Shown: positions 25,012 to 37,569 of the stretch, in pieces
How positions within the stretch are numbered: position 1 is the first letter of the stretch
How the letters are laid out: each line of letters opens with the position of its first letter
Source: Anthopleura xanthogrammica
Taxonomy: Eukaryota > Cnidaria > Anthozoa > Actiniaria > Actiniidae
Direction of reading: 5' to 3'
DNA: 64,000 bases
Assembly (NCBI GenBank): GCA_964019055.1
Contig: OZ025211.1
Coordinates: 12,908,400 to 12,972,399 of the forward strand
Notes under the pieces: generated by a model
The model's input: only the letters and a program-made list of their open reading frames with translations
Database searches by the model: none
What the model was told of the DNA's origin: nothing
Program-made: the position numbers and the translations under genes

Positions 25012-25962
25012 ATGACCTTTTTTCAGCAAAAATGCTTTTTTCTCAGCAAAACACTCTTTTTCTCACCACAAATGTGCTGTTCGCGCCCAAAATGTGCTTT
25101 TAGCAGTGAAAACGTCGTGTTATCGGCAAAAGAAAATTCTCAGCCAAAAAAAATTGTTCAGCCAAAAACACCTTTTTTCACCAAAAATCTCATTTTCTCA
25201 CCAAAAACTTCATTTTATCAGCCAAAACGTCGTGTTTTCAGCCAATACGTTGTTTTCACCAGCAATAATGTCGTGTTTTTGGCAAAAAAGTCATCCCATC
25301 AGCAAAAAACCTCATTGTTAGGGTTAAAATGACCTTTTTTCAGCAAAAATGCTTTTTTCTCAGCAAAACACTCTTTTTCTCACCACAAATGTGCTGTTCG
25401 CGCCCAAAATGTGCTTTTAGCAGTGAAAACGTCGTGTTATCGGCAAAAGAAAATTCTCAGCCAAAAAAAATTGTTCAGCCAAAAACACCTTTTTTCACCA
25501 AAAATCTCATTTTCTCACCAAAAACTTCATTTTATCAGCCAAAACGTCGTGTTTTCAGCCAATACGTTTTTTTCACCAGCAATAATGTCGTGTTTTTGGC
25601 AAAAAAGTTATCCCATCAGCAAAAAACCTCATTGTTAGGGTTAAAATGACCTTTTTTCAGCAAAAATGCTTTTTTCTCAGCAAAACACTCTTTTTCTCAC
25701 CACAAATGTGCTGTTCGCGCCCAAAATGTGCTTTTAGCAGTGAAAACGTCGTGTTATCGGCAAAAGAAAATTCTCAGCCAAAAAAAAATGTTCAGCAAAA
25801 AACACCTTTTTTCACCAAAAATCTCATTTTCTCACCAAAAACTTCATTTTATCAGCCAAAACGTCGTGTTTTCAGCCAATACGTTTTTTTCACCAGCAAT
25901 AATGTCGTGTTTTTGGCAAAAAAGTTATCCCATCAGCAAAAAACCTCATTGTTAGGGTTAAA
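25012..25962 (+). repeat. 951-bp three-monomer block, copy 1 (offset 3988)
   Basis: Monomers with AAATTGTTCAGCC, CGTTTTTTTCACC and AAAGTTATCCC. Same series at 29000-29950. It continues the duplication begun at 22110 after a 499-bp change of register. Confidence 0.87.
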
Positions 25963-26596
25963 ATGACCTTTTTTCAGCAAAAATGCTTTTTTCTCAGCAA
26001 AACACTCTTTTTCTCACCACAAATGTGCTGTTCGCGCCCAAAATGTGCTTTTAGCAGTGAAAACGTCGTGTTATCGGCAAAAGAAAATTCTCAGCCAAAA
26101 AAAAAGTTTCAGGAAAAAACACCTTTTTTCACCAAAAATCTCATTTTCTCACCAAAAACTTCATTTTATCAGCCAAAACGTCGTGTTTTCAGCCAATACG
26201 TTGTTTTCACCAGCAATAATGTCGTGTTTTTGGCAAAAAAGTCATCCCATCAGCAAAAAACCTCATTGTTAGGGTTAAAATGACCTTTTTTCAGCAAAAA
26301 TGCTTTTTTCTCAGCAAAACACTCTTTTTCTCACCACAAATGTGCTGTTCGCGCCCAAAATGTGCTTTTAGCAGTGAAAACGTCGTGTTATCGGCAAAAG
26401 AAAATTCTCAGCCAAAAAAAAATGTTCAGCCAAAAACACCTTTTTTCACCAAAAATCTCATTTTCTCACCAAAAACTTCATTTTATCAGCCAAAACGTCG
26501 TGTTTTCAGCCAATACGTTGTTTTCACCAGCAATAATGTCGTGTTTTTGGCAAAAAAGTCATCCCATCAGCAAAAAACCTCATTGTTAGGGTTAAA

Positions 26597-28999
26597 ATGA
26601 CCTTTTTTCAGCAAAAATGCTTTTTTCTCAGCAAAACACTCTTTTTCTCACCAAAAACTTCATTTTATCGGCCAAAACGTCGTGTTTTTAGCCAATACGT
26701 TGTTTTCACCAGCAATAATGTCGTGTTTTTGGCAAAAAAGTCATCCCATCAGCAAAAAACCTCATTGTTAGGGTTAAAATGACCTTTTTTCAGCAAAAAT
26801 GCTTTTTTCTCAGCAAAACACTCTTTTTCTCACCACAAATGTGCTGTTCGCGCCCAAAATGTGCTTTTAGCAGTGAAAACGTCGTGTTATCGGCAAAAGA
26901 AAATTCTCAGCCAAAAAAAAAATCTTCAGCCAAAAACACCTTTTTTCACCAAAAATCTCATTTTCTCACCAAAAACTTCATTTTATCAGCCAAAACGTCG
27001 TGTTTTCAGCCAATACGTTGTTTTCACCAGCAATAATGTCGTGTTTTTGGCAAAAAAGTCATCCCATCAGCAAAAAACCTCATTGTTAGGGTTAAAATGA
27101 CCTTTTTTCAGCAAAATTGCTTTTTTCTCAGCAAAACACTCTTTTTCTCACCACAAATGTGCTGTTCGCGCCCAAAATGTGCTTTTAGCAGTGAAAACGT
27201 CGTGTTATCGGCAAAAGAAAATTCTCAGCCAAAAAAAAAAATTTCAGCCAAAAACACCTTTTTTCACCAAAAATCTCATTTTCTCACCAAAAACTTCATT
27301 TTATCAGCCAAAACGTCGTGTTTTCAGCCAATACGTTGTTTTCACCAGCAATAATGTAGTGTTTTTGGCAAAAAAGTCATCCCATCAGCAAAAAACCTCA
27401 TTGTTAGGGTTAAAATGACCTTTTTTCAGCAAAAATGCTTTTTTCTCAGCAAAACACTCTTTTTCTCACCACAAATGTGCTGCTCGCGCCTAAAATGTGC
27501 TTTTAGCAGTGAAAACTTCGTGTTATCGGCAAAAGAAAATTCTCAGCCAAAAAAAATGTTCAGCCAAAAACACCTTTTTTCACCAAAAATCTCATTTTCT
27601 CACCAAAAACTTCATTTTATCAGCCAAAACGTCGTGTTTTCAGCCAATACGTTGTTTTCACCAGCAATAATGTCGTGTTTTTGGCAAAAAAGTCATCCCA
27701 TCAGCAAAAAACCTCATTGTTAGGGTTAAAATGACCTTTTTTCAGCAAAAATGCTTTTTTCTCAGCAAAACACTCTTTTTCTCACCACAAATGTGCTGTT
27801 CGCGCCCAAAATGTGCTTTTAGCAGTGAAAACGTCGTGTTATCGGCAAAAGAAAATTCTCAGCCAAAAAAAAAAATTTCAACCAAAAACACCTTTTTTCA
27901 CCAAAAATCTCATTTTCTCACCAAAAACTTCATTTTATCAGCCAAAACGTCGTGTTTTCAGCCAATACGTTGTTTTCACCAGCAATAATGTCGTGTTTTT
28001 GGCAAAAAAGTCATCCCATCAGCAAAAAACCTCATTGTTAGGGTTAAAATGACCTTTTTTCAGCAAAAATGCTTTTTTCTCAGCAAAACACTCTTTTTCT
28101 CACCACAAATGTGCTGTTCGCGCCCAAAATGTGCTTTTAGCAGTGAAAACGTCGTGTTATCGGCAAAAGAAAATTCTCAGCCAAAAAAAATGTTCAGCAA
28201 AAAACACCTTTTTTCACCAAAAATCTCATTTTCTCACCAAAAACTTCATTTTATCAGCCAAAACGTCGTGTTTTCAGCCAATACGTTGTTTTCACCAGCA
28301 ATAATGTCGTGTTTTTGGCAAAAAAGTCATCCCATCAGCAAAAAACCTCATTGTTAGGGTTAAAATGACCTTTTTTCAGCAAAAATGCTTTTTTCTCAGC
28401 AAAACACTCTTTTTCTCACCACAAATGTGCTGTTCGCGCCCAAAATGTGCTTTTAGCAGTGAAAACGTCGTGTTATCGGCAAAAGAAAATTCTCAGCCAA
28501 AAAAAAATTTTCAGCCAAAAACACCTTTTTTCACCAAAAATCTCATTTTCTCACCAAAAACTTCATTTTATCAGCCAAAACGTCGTGTTTTCAGCCAATA
28601 CGTTGTTTTCACCAGCAATAATGTCGTGTTTTTGGCAAAAAAATTCATCCCATCAGCAAAAAACCTCATTGTTAGGGTTAAAATGACCTTTTTTCAGCAA
28701 AAATGCTTTTTTCTCAGCAAAACACTCTTTTTCTCACCACAAATGTGCTGTTCGCGCCCAAAATGTGCTTTTAGCAGTGAAAACGTCGTGTTATCGGCAA
28801 AAGAAAATTCTCAGCCAAAAAAAAATGTTCAGCCAAAAACACCTTTTTTCACCAAAAATCTCATTTTCTCACCAAAAACTTCATTTTATCAGCCAAAACG
28901 TCGTGTTTTCAGCCAATACGTAGTTTTCACCAGCAATAATGTCGTGTTTTTGGCAAAAAAGTCATCCCATCAGCAAAAAACCTCATTGTTAGGGTTAAA
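26597..28999 (+). repeat. ~2.4 kb duplicated block, copy 2 (offset 4487)
   Basis: Second copy of 22110-24512. Its last monomer (28683-28999) is full length but carries CGTAGTTTTC, a mark that in copy 1 lies in the next, 182-bp monomer at 24513. The last monomer is therefore chimeric across the 499-bp length difference. Confidence 0.87.
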
Positions 29000-29950
29000 A
29001 TGACCTTTTTTCAGCAAAAATGCTTTTTTCTCAGCAAAACACTCTTTTTCTCACCACAAATGTGCTGTTCGCGCCCAAAATGTGCTTTTAGCAGTGAAAA
29101 CGTCGTGTTATCGGCAAAAGAAAATTCTCAGCCAAAAAAAATTGTTCAGCCAAAAACACCTTTTTTCACCAAAAATCTCATTTTCTCACCAAAAACTTCA
29201 TTTTATCAGCCAAAACGTCGTGTTTTCAGCCAATACGTTGTTTTCACCAGCAATAATGTCGTGTTTTTGGCAAAAAAGTCATCCCATCAGCAAAAAACCT
29301 CATTGTTAGGGTTAAAATGACCTTTTTTCAGCAAAAATGCTTTTTTCTCAGCAAAACACTCTTTTTCTCACCACAAATGTGCTGTTCGCGCCCAAAATGT
29401 GCTTTTAGCAGTGAAAACGTCGTGTTATCGGCAAAAGAAAATTCTCAGCCAAAAAAAATTGTTCAGCCAAAAACACCTTTTTTCACCAAAAATCTCATTT
29501 TCTCTCCAAAAACTTCATTTTATCAGCCAAAACGTCGTGTTTTCAGCCAATACGTTTTTTTCACCAGCAATAATGTCGTGTTTTTGGCAAAAAAGTTATC
29601 CCATCAGCAAAAAACCTCATTGTTAGGGTTAAAATGACCTTTTTTCAGCAAAAATGCTTTTTTCTCAGCAAAACACTCTTTTTCTCACCACAAATGTGCT
29701 GTTCGCGCCCAAAATGTGCTTTTAGCAGTGAAAACGTCGTGTTATCGGCAAAAGAAAATTCTCAGCCAAAAAAAAATGTTCAGCAAAAAACACCTTTTTT
29801 CACCAAAAATCTCATTTTCTCACCAAAAACTTCATTTTATCAGCCAAAACGTCGTGTTTTCAGCCAATACGTTTTTTTCACCAGCAATAATGTCGTGTTT
29901 TTGGCAAAAAAGTTATCCCATCAGCAAAAAACCTCATTGTTAGGGTTAAA
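29000..29950 (+). repeat. 951-bp three-monomer block, copy 2 (offset 3988)
   Basis: Matches 25012-25962. One difference seen is TTCTCTCCAAAAAC near 29514 in place of TTCTCACCAAAAAC. After 29950 the copies diverge. Confidence 0.87.
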
Positions 29951-30585
29951 ATGACCTTTTTTCAGCAAAAATGCTTTTTTCTCAGCAAAACACTCTTTTT
30001 CTCACCACAAATGTGCTGTTCGCGCCCAAAATGTGCTTTTAGCAGTGAAAACGTCGTGTTATCGGCAAAAGAAAATTCTCAGCCAAAAAAAATTGTTCAG
30101 CCAAAAACACCTTTTTTCACCAAAAATCTCATTTTCTCACCAAAAACTTCATTTTATCAGCCAAAACGTCGTGTTTTCAGCCAATACGTTGTTTTCACCA
30201 GCAATAATGTCGTGTTTTTGGCAAAAAAGTCATCCCATCAGCAAAAAACCTCATTGTTAGGGTTAAAATGACCTTTTTTCAGCAAAAATGCTTTTTTCTC
30301 AGCAAAACACTCTTTTTCTCACCACAAATGTGCTGTTCGCGCCCAAAATGTGCTTTTAGCAGTGAAAACGTCGTGTTATCGGCAAAAGAAAATTCTCAGC
30401 CAAAAAAAAAATGTTCAGCCAAAAACACCTTTTTTCACCAAAAATCTCATTTTCTCACCAAAAACTTCATTTTATCAGCCAAAACGTCGTGTTTTCAGCC
30501 AATACGTTGTTTTCACCAGCAATAATGTCGTGTTTTTGGCAAAAAAGTCATCCCATCAGCAAAAAACCTCATTGTTAGGGTTAAA

Positions 30586-33500
30586 ATGACCTTTTTTCAG
30601 CAAAAATGCTTTTTTCTCAGCAAAACACTCTTTTTCTCACCACAAATGTGCTGTTCGCGCCCAAAATGTGCTTTTAGCAGTGAAAACGTCGTGTTATCGG
30701 CAAAAGAAAATTCTCAGCCAAAAAAAAATGTTCAGCCAAAAACACCTTTTTTCACCAAAAATCTCATTTTCTCACCAAAAACTTCATTTTATCAACCAAA
30801 ACGTCGTGTTTTCAGCCAATACGTTGTTTTCACCAGCAATAATGTCGTGTTTTTGGCAAAAAAGTCATCCCATCAGCAAAAAAACCTCATTGTTAGGGTT
30901 AAAATGACCTTTTTTCAGCAAAAATGCTTTTTTCTCAGCAAAACACTCTTTTTCTCACCAAAAATGTGCTGTTCGCGCCCAAAATGTGCTTTTAGCAGTG
31001 AAAACGTCGTGTTATCGGCAAAAGAAAATTCTCAGCCAAAAAAAAATGTTCAGCCAAAAACACCTTTTTTCACCAAAAATCTCATTTTCTCACCAAAAAC
31101 TTCATTTTATCAGCCAAAACGTCGTGTTTTCAGCCAATACGTTGTTTTCACCAGCAATAATGTCGTGTTTTTGGCAAAAAAGTCATCCCATCAGCAAAAA
31201 AACCTCATTGTTAGGGTTAAAATGACCTTTTTTCAGCAAAAATGCTTTTTTCTCAGCAAAACACTCTTTTTCTCACCACAAATGTGCTGTTCGCGCCCAA
31301 AATGTGCTTTTAGCAGTGAAAACGTCGTGTTATCGGCAAAAGAAAATTCTCAGCCAAAAAAAAATTTTCAGCCAAAAACACCTTTTTTCACCAAAAATCT
31401 CATTTTCTCACCAAAAACTTCATTTTATCAGCCAAAACGTCGTGTTTTCAGCCAATACGTTGTTTTCACCAGCAATAATGTCGTGTTTTTGGCAAAAAAG
31501 TCATCCCATCAGCAAAAAACCTCATTGTTAGGGTTAAAATGACCTTTTTTCAGCAAAAATGCTTTTTTCTCAGCAAAACACTCTTTTTCTCACCACAAAT
31601 GTGCTGTTCGCGCCCAAAATGTGCTTTTAGCAGTGAAAACGTCGTGTTATCGGCAAAAGAAAATTCTCAGCCAAAAAAAAATGTTCAGCCAAAAACACCT
31701 TTTTTCACCAAAAATCTCATTTTCTCACCAAAAACTTCATTTTATCAGCCAAAACGTCGTGTTTTCAGCCAATACGTTGTTTTCACCAGCAATAATGTCG
31801 TGTTTTTGGCAAAAAAGTCATCCCATCAGCAAAAAACCTCATTGTTAGGGTTAAAATGACATTTTTTCAGCAAAAATGCTTTTTTCTCAGCAAAACACTC
31901 TTTTTCTCACCACAAATGTGCTGTTCGCGCCCAAAATGTGCTTTTAGCAGTGAAAACGTCGTGTTATTGGCAAAAGAAAATTCTCAGCCAAAAAAACATT
32001 TTCAGCCAAAAACACCTTTTTTCACCAAAAATCTCATTTTCTCACCAAAAACTTCATTTTATCAGCCAAAACGTCGTGTTTTCAGCCAATACGTTGTTTT
32101 CACCAGCAATAATGTCGTGTTTTTGGCAAAAAAGTCATCCCATCAGCAAAAAACCTCATTGTTAGGGTTAAAATGACATTTTTTCAGCAAAAATGCTTTT
32201 TTCTCAGCAAAACACTCTTTTTCTCACCACAAATGTGCTGTTCGCGCCCAAAATGTGCTTTTAGCAGTGAAAACGTCGTGTTATTGGCAAAAGAAAATTC
32301 TCAGCCAAAAAAACATTTTCAGCCAAAAACACCTTTTTTCACCAAAAATCTCATTTTCTCACCAAAAACTTCATTTTATCAGCCAAAACGTCGTGTTTTC
32401 AGCCAATACGTTGTTTTCATCAGCAATAATGTCGTGTTTTTGTAAAAAAGTCATCCCATCAGCAAAAAACCTCATTGTTAGGGTTAAAATGACCTTTTTT
32501 CAGCAAAAATGCTTTTTTCTCAGCAAAACACTCTTTTTCTCACCACAAATGTGCTGTTCGCGCCCAAAATGTGCTTTTAGCAGTGAAAACGTCGTGTTAT
32601 CGGCAAAAGAAAATTCTCAGCCAAAAAAAAATTTTCAGCCAAAAACACCTTTTTTCACCAAAAATCTCATTTTCTCACCAAAAACTTCATTTTATCAACC
32701 AAAACGTCGTGTTTTCAGCCAATACGTTGTTTTCACCAGCAATAATGTCGTGTTTTTGGCAAAAAAGTCATCCCATCAGCAAAAAAACCTCATTGTTAGG
32801 GTTAAAATGACCTTTTTTCAGCAAAAATGCTTTTTTCTCAGCAAAACACTCTTTTTCTCACCACAAATGTGCTGTTCGCGCCCAAAATGTGCTTTTAGCA
32901 GTGAAAACGTCGTGTTATCGGCAAAAGAAAATTCTCAGCCAAAAAAAAATGTTCAGCCAAAAACACCTTTTTTCACCAAAAATCTCATTTTCTCACCAAA
33001 AACTTCATTTTATCAGCCAAAACGTCGTGTTTTCAGCCAATACGTTGTTTTCATCAGCAATAATGTCGTGTTTTTGTAAAAAAGTCATCCCATCAGCAGA
33101 AAACCTCATTGTTAGGGTTAAAATGACCTTTTTTCAGCAAAAATGCTTTTTTCTCAGCAAAACACTCTTTTTCTCACCACAAATGTGCTGTTCGCGCCCA
33201 AAATGTGCTTTTAGCAGTGAAAACGTCGTGTTATCGGCAAAAGAAAATTCTCAGCCAAAAAAAAATGTTCAGCCAAAAACACCTTTTTTCACCAAAAATC
33301 TCATTTTCTCACCAAAAACTTCATTTTATCAGCCAAAACGTCGTGTTTTCAGCCAATACGTTGTTTTCACCAGCAATAATGTCGTGTTTTTGGCAAAAAA
33401 GTCATCCCATCAGCAAAAAAACCTCATTGTTAGGGTTAAAATGACCTTTTTTCAGCAAAAATGCTTTTTTCTCAGCAAAACACTCTTTTTCTCACCAAAA

Positions 33501-34075
33501 ATGTGCTGTTCGCGCCCAAAATGTGCTTTTAGCAGTGAAAACGTCGTGTTATCGGCAAAAGAAAATTCTCAGCCAAAAAAAAATGTTCAGCCAAAAACAC
33601 CTTTTTTCACCAAAAATCTCATTTTCTGACCAAAAACTTCATTTTATCAGCCAAAACGTCGTGTTTTCGGCCAATACGTTGTTTTCACCAGCAATAATGT
33701 CGTGTTTTTGGCAAAAAAGTCATCCCATCAGCAAAAAACCTCATTGTTAGGGTTAAAATGACCTTTTTTCAGCAAAAATGCTTTTTTCTCAGCAAAACAC
33801 TCTTTTTCTCACCACAAATGTGCTGTTCGCGCCCAAAATGTGCTTTTAGCAGTGAAAACGTCGTGTTATCGGCAAAAGAAAATTCTCAGCCAAAAAAAAA
33901 TGTTCAGCCAAAAACACCTTTTTTCACCAAAAATCTCATTTTCTCACCAAAAACTTCATTTTATCAGCCAAAACGTCGTGTTTTCAGCCAATACGTTGTT
34001 TTCACCAGCAATAATGTCGTGTTTTTGGCAAAAAAGTCATCCCATCAGCAAAAAAACCTCATTGTTAGGGTTAAA
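30586..34075 (+). repeat. 3490-bp higher-order repeat, unit 1
   Basis: Eleven monomers. The first 1270 bp (30586-31855) match 34076-35345 and the last 1903 bp (32173-34075) match 35346-37248. The monomer between them, 31856-32172, is an extra near-tandem copy of the following one. Marks include TTTATCAACC, CACCAAAAATGTG, GACATTTTTTCAGC with GTTATTGGC, TTTTTGTAAAAAAG and TTCTGACC with TTTTCGGCC. Confidence 0.88.
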
Positions 34076-37000
34076 ATGACCTTTTTTCAGCAAAAATGCT
34101 TTTTTCTCAGCAAAACACTCTTTTTCTCACCACAAATGTGCTGTTCGCGCCCAAAATGTGCTTTTAGCAGTGAAAACGTCGTGTTATCGGCAAAAGAAAA
34201 TTCTCAGCCAAAAAAAAATGTTCAGCCAAAAACACCTTTTTTCACCAAAAATCTCATTTTCTCACCAAAAACTTCATTTTATCAACCAAAACGTCGTGTT
34301 TTCAGCCAATACGTTGTTTTCACCAGCAATAATGTCGTGTTTTTGGCAAAAAAGTCATCCCATCAGCAAAAAAACCTCATTGTTAGGGTTAAAATGACCT
34401 TTTTTCAGCAAAAATGCTTTTTTCTCAGCAAAACACTCTTTTTCTCACCAAAAATGTGCTGTTCGCGCCCAAAATGTGCTTTTAGCAGTGAAAACGTCGT
34501 GTTATCGGCAAAAGAAAATTCTCAGCCAAAAAAAAATGTTCAGCCAAAAACACCTTTTTTCACCAAAAATCTCATTTTCTCACCAAAAACTTCATTTTAT
34601 CAGCCAAAACGTCGTGTTTTCAGCCAATACGTTGTTTTCACCAGCAATAATGTCGTGTTTTTGGCAAAAAAGTCATCCCATCAGCAAAAAAACCTCATTG
34701 TTAGGGTTAAAATGACCTTTTTTCAGCAAAAATGCTTTTTTCTCAGCAAAACACTCTTTTTCTCACCACAAATGTGCTGTTCGCGCCCAAAATGTGCTTT
34801 TAGCAGTGAAAACGTCGTGTTATCGGCAAAAGAAAATTCTCAGCCAAAAAAAAATTTTCAGCCAAAAACACCTTTTTTCACCAAAAATCTCATTTTCTCA
34901 CCAAAAACTTCATTTTATCAGCCAAAACGTCGTGTTTTCAGCCAATACGTTGTTTTCACCAGCAATAATGTCGTGTTTTTGGCAAAAAAGTCATCCCATC
35001 AGCAAAAAACCTCATTGTTAGGGTTAAAATGACCTTTTTTCAGCAAAAATGCTTTTTTCTCAGCAAAACACTCTTTTTCTCACCACAAATGTGCTGTTCG
35101 CGCCCAAAATGTGCTTTTAGCAGTGAAAACGTCGTGTTATCGGCAAAAGAAAATTCTCAGCCAAAAAAAAATGTTCAGCCAAAAACACCTTTTTTCACCA
35201 AAAATCTCATTTTCTCACCAAAAACTTCATTTTATCAGCCAAAACGTCGTGTTTTCAGCCAATACGTTGTTTTCACCAGCAATAATGTCGTGTTTTTGGC
35301 AAAAAAGTCATCCCATCAGCAAAAAACCTCATTGTTAGGGTTAAAATGACATTTTTTCAGCAAAAATGCTTTTTTCTCAGCAAAACACTCTTTTTCTCAC
35401 CACAAATGTGCTGTTCGCGCCCAAAATGTGCTTTTAGCAGTGAAAACGTCGTGTTATTGGCAAAAGAAAATTCTCAGCCAAAAAAACATTTTCAGCCAAA
35501 AACACCTTTTTTCACCAAAAATCTCATTTTCTCACCAAAAACTTCATTTTATCAGCCAAAACGTCGTGTTTTCAGCCAATACGTTGTTTTCATCAGCAAT
35601 AATGTCGTGTTTTTGTAAAAAAGTCATCCCATCAGCAAAAAACCTCATTGTTAGGGTTAAAATGACCTTTTTTCAGCAAAAATGCTTTTTTCTCAGCAAA
35701 ACACTCTTTTTCTCACCACAAATGTGCTGTTCGCGCCCAAAATGTGCTTTTAGCAGTGAAAACGTCGTGTTATCGGCAAAAGAAAATTCTCAGCCAAAAA
35801 AAAATGTTCAGCCAAAAACACCTTTTTTCACCAAAAATCTCATTTTCTCACCAAAAACTTCATTTTATCAACCAAAACGTCGTGTTTTCAGCCAATACGT
35901 TGTTTTCACCAGCAATAATGTCGTGTTTTTGGCAAAAAAGTCATCCCATCAGCAAAAAAACCTCATTGTTAGGGTTAAAATGACCTTTTTTCAGCAAAAA
36001 TGCTTTTTTCTCAGCAAAACACTCTTTTTCTCACCACAAATGTGCTGTTCGCGCCCAAAATGTGCTTTTAGCAGTGAAAACGTCGTGTTATCGGCAAAAG
36101 AAAATTCTCAGCCAAAAAAAAATGTTCAGCCAAAAACACCTTTTTTCACCAAAAATCTCATTTTCTCACCAAAAACTTCATTTTATCAGCCAAAACGTCG
36201 TGTTTTCAGCCAATACGTTGTTTTCATCAGCAATAATGTCGTGTTTTTGTAAAAAAGTCATCCCATCAGCAGAAAACCTCATTGTTAGGGTTAAAATGAC
36301 CTTTTTTCAGCAAAAATGCTTTTTTCTCAGCAAAACACTCTTTTTCTCACCACAAATGTGCTGTTCGCGCCCAAAATGTGCTTTTAGCAGTGAAAACGTC
36401 GTGTTATCGGCAAAAGAAAATTCTCAGCCAAAAAAAAATGTTCAGCCAAAAACACCTTTTTTCACCAAAAATCTCATTTTCTCACCAAAAACTTCATTTT
36501 ATCAGCCAAAACGTCGTGTTTTCAGCCAATACGTTGTTTTCACCAGCAATAATGTCGTGTTTTTGGCAAAAAAGTCATCCCATCAGCAAAAAAACCTCAT
36601 TGTTAGGGTTAAAATGACCTTTTTTCAGCAAAAATGCTTTTTTCTCAGCAAAACACTCTTTTTCTCACCAAAAATGTGCTGTTCGCGCCCAAAATGTGCT
36701 TTTAGCAGTGAAAACGTCGTGTTATCGGCAAAAGAAAATTCTCAGCCAAAAAAAAATGTTCAGCCAAAAACACCTTTTTTCACCAAAAATCTCATTTTCT
36801 GACCAAAAACTTCATTTTATCAGCCAAAACGTCGTGTTTTCGGCCAATACGTTGTTTTCACCAGCAATAATGTCGTGTTTTTGGCAAAAAAGTCATCCCA
36901 TCAGCAAAAAACCTCATTGTTAGGGTTAAAATGACCTTTTTTCAGCAAAAATGCTTTTTTCTCAGCAAAACACTCTTTTTCTCACCACAAATGTGCTGTT

Positions 37001-37248
37001 CGCGCCCAAAATGTGCTTTTAGCAGTGAAAACGTCGTGTTATCGGCAAAAGAAAATTCTCAGCCAAAAAAAAATGTTCAGCCAAAAACACCTTTTTTCAC
37101 CAAAAATCTCATTTTCTCACCAAAAACTTCATTTTATCAGCCAAAACGTCGTGTTTTCAGCCAATACGTTGTTTTCACCAGCAATAATGTCGTGTTTTTG
37201 GCAAAAAAGTCATCCCATCAGCAAAAAAACCTCATTGTTAGGGTTAAA
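34076..37248 (+). repeat. 3173-bp higher-order repeat, unit 2
   Basis: Tandem second unit of the 30586 repeat, one monomer shorter. A difference seen is AATGTTCAGCC in the monomer at 35662 versus AATTTTCAGCC in its partner at 32489. A start of a third round, with CACCAAAAATGTG and TTCTGACC, occupies 37249-37568 and is interrupted by the LINE. Confidence 0.88.
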
Positions 37249-37560
37249 ATGACCTTTTTTCAGCAAAAATGCTTTTTTCTCAGCAAAACACTCTTTTTCT
37301 CACCAAAAATGTGCTGTTCGCGCCCAAAATGTGCTTTTAGCAGTGAAAACGTCGTGTTATCGGCAAAAGAAAATTCTCAGCCAAAAAAAAATGTTCAGCC
37401 AAAAACACCTTTTTTCACCAAAAATCTCATTTTCTGACCAAAAACTTCATTTTATCAGCCAAAACGTCGTGTTTTCGGCCAATACGTTGTTTTCACCAGC
37501 AATAATGTCGTGTTTTTGGCAAAAAAGTCATCCCATCAGCAAAAAACCTCATTGTTATGG

Positions 37561-37568
37561 TTAAAATG
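37561..37568 (+). repeat. Target-site duplication, left copy
   Basis: TTAAAATG immediately before the first LINE base. It is the normal satellite sequence at this monomer position and is repeated at 39187-39194, as expected for target-primed reverse transcription. Because the tail ends in ATT repeats, the boundary on the right side could shift by a base or two. Confidence 0.8.
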
Positions 37569-37569
37569 T

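Larger units (their letters stand above)
1..37568 (+). repeat. 317-bp satellite DNA array, left arm
   Basis: Head-to-tail array of a roughly 317-bp monomer, about 118 copies by length, all in the same orientation. Taking the ATGACC after GGGTTAAA as the start, successive monomers begin for example at 4745, 5062, 5379 and 5696. The sequence enters in mid-monomer at base 1, so the array extends to the left of the window. Monomers differ by scattered point changes, by A-run length and by discrete 20-bp or 135-bp indels. No gene, RNA or transposon sequence was seen inside this arm. Large homogeneous arrays of this kind usually form pericentromeric, centromeric or subtelomeric heterochromatin; which applies here cannot be told from the window. 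Confidence 0.98.

Noticed and set aside
1..37568. CRISPR array
   Set aside because: The repeat unit is 317 bp with no short constant repeat separated by unique spacers, and no cas genes; the linked LINE is from an animal-type family.
37510..37569. ATG at 37510 as the real start of the reverse transcriptase
   Set aside because: It lies in satellite sequence upstream of the insertion junction; LINE ORF2 normally begins with an endonuclease domain that is missing here, so the true start was lost by 5' truncation.
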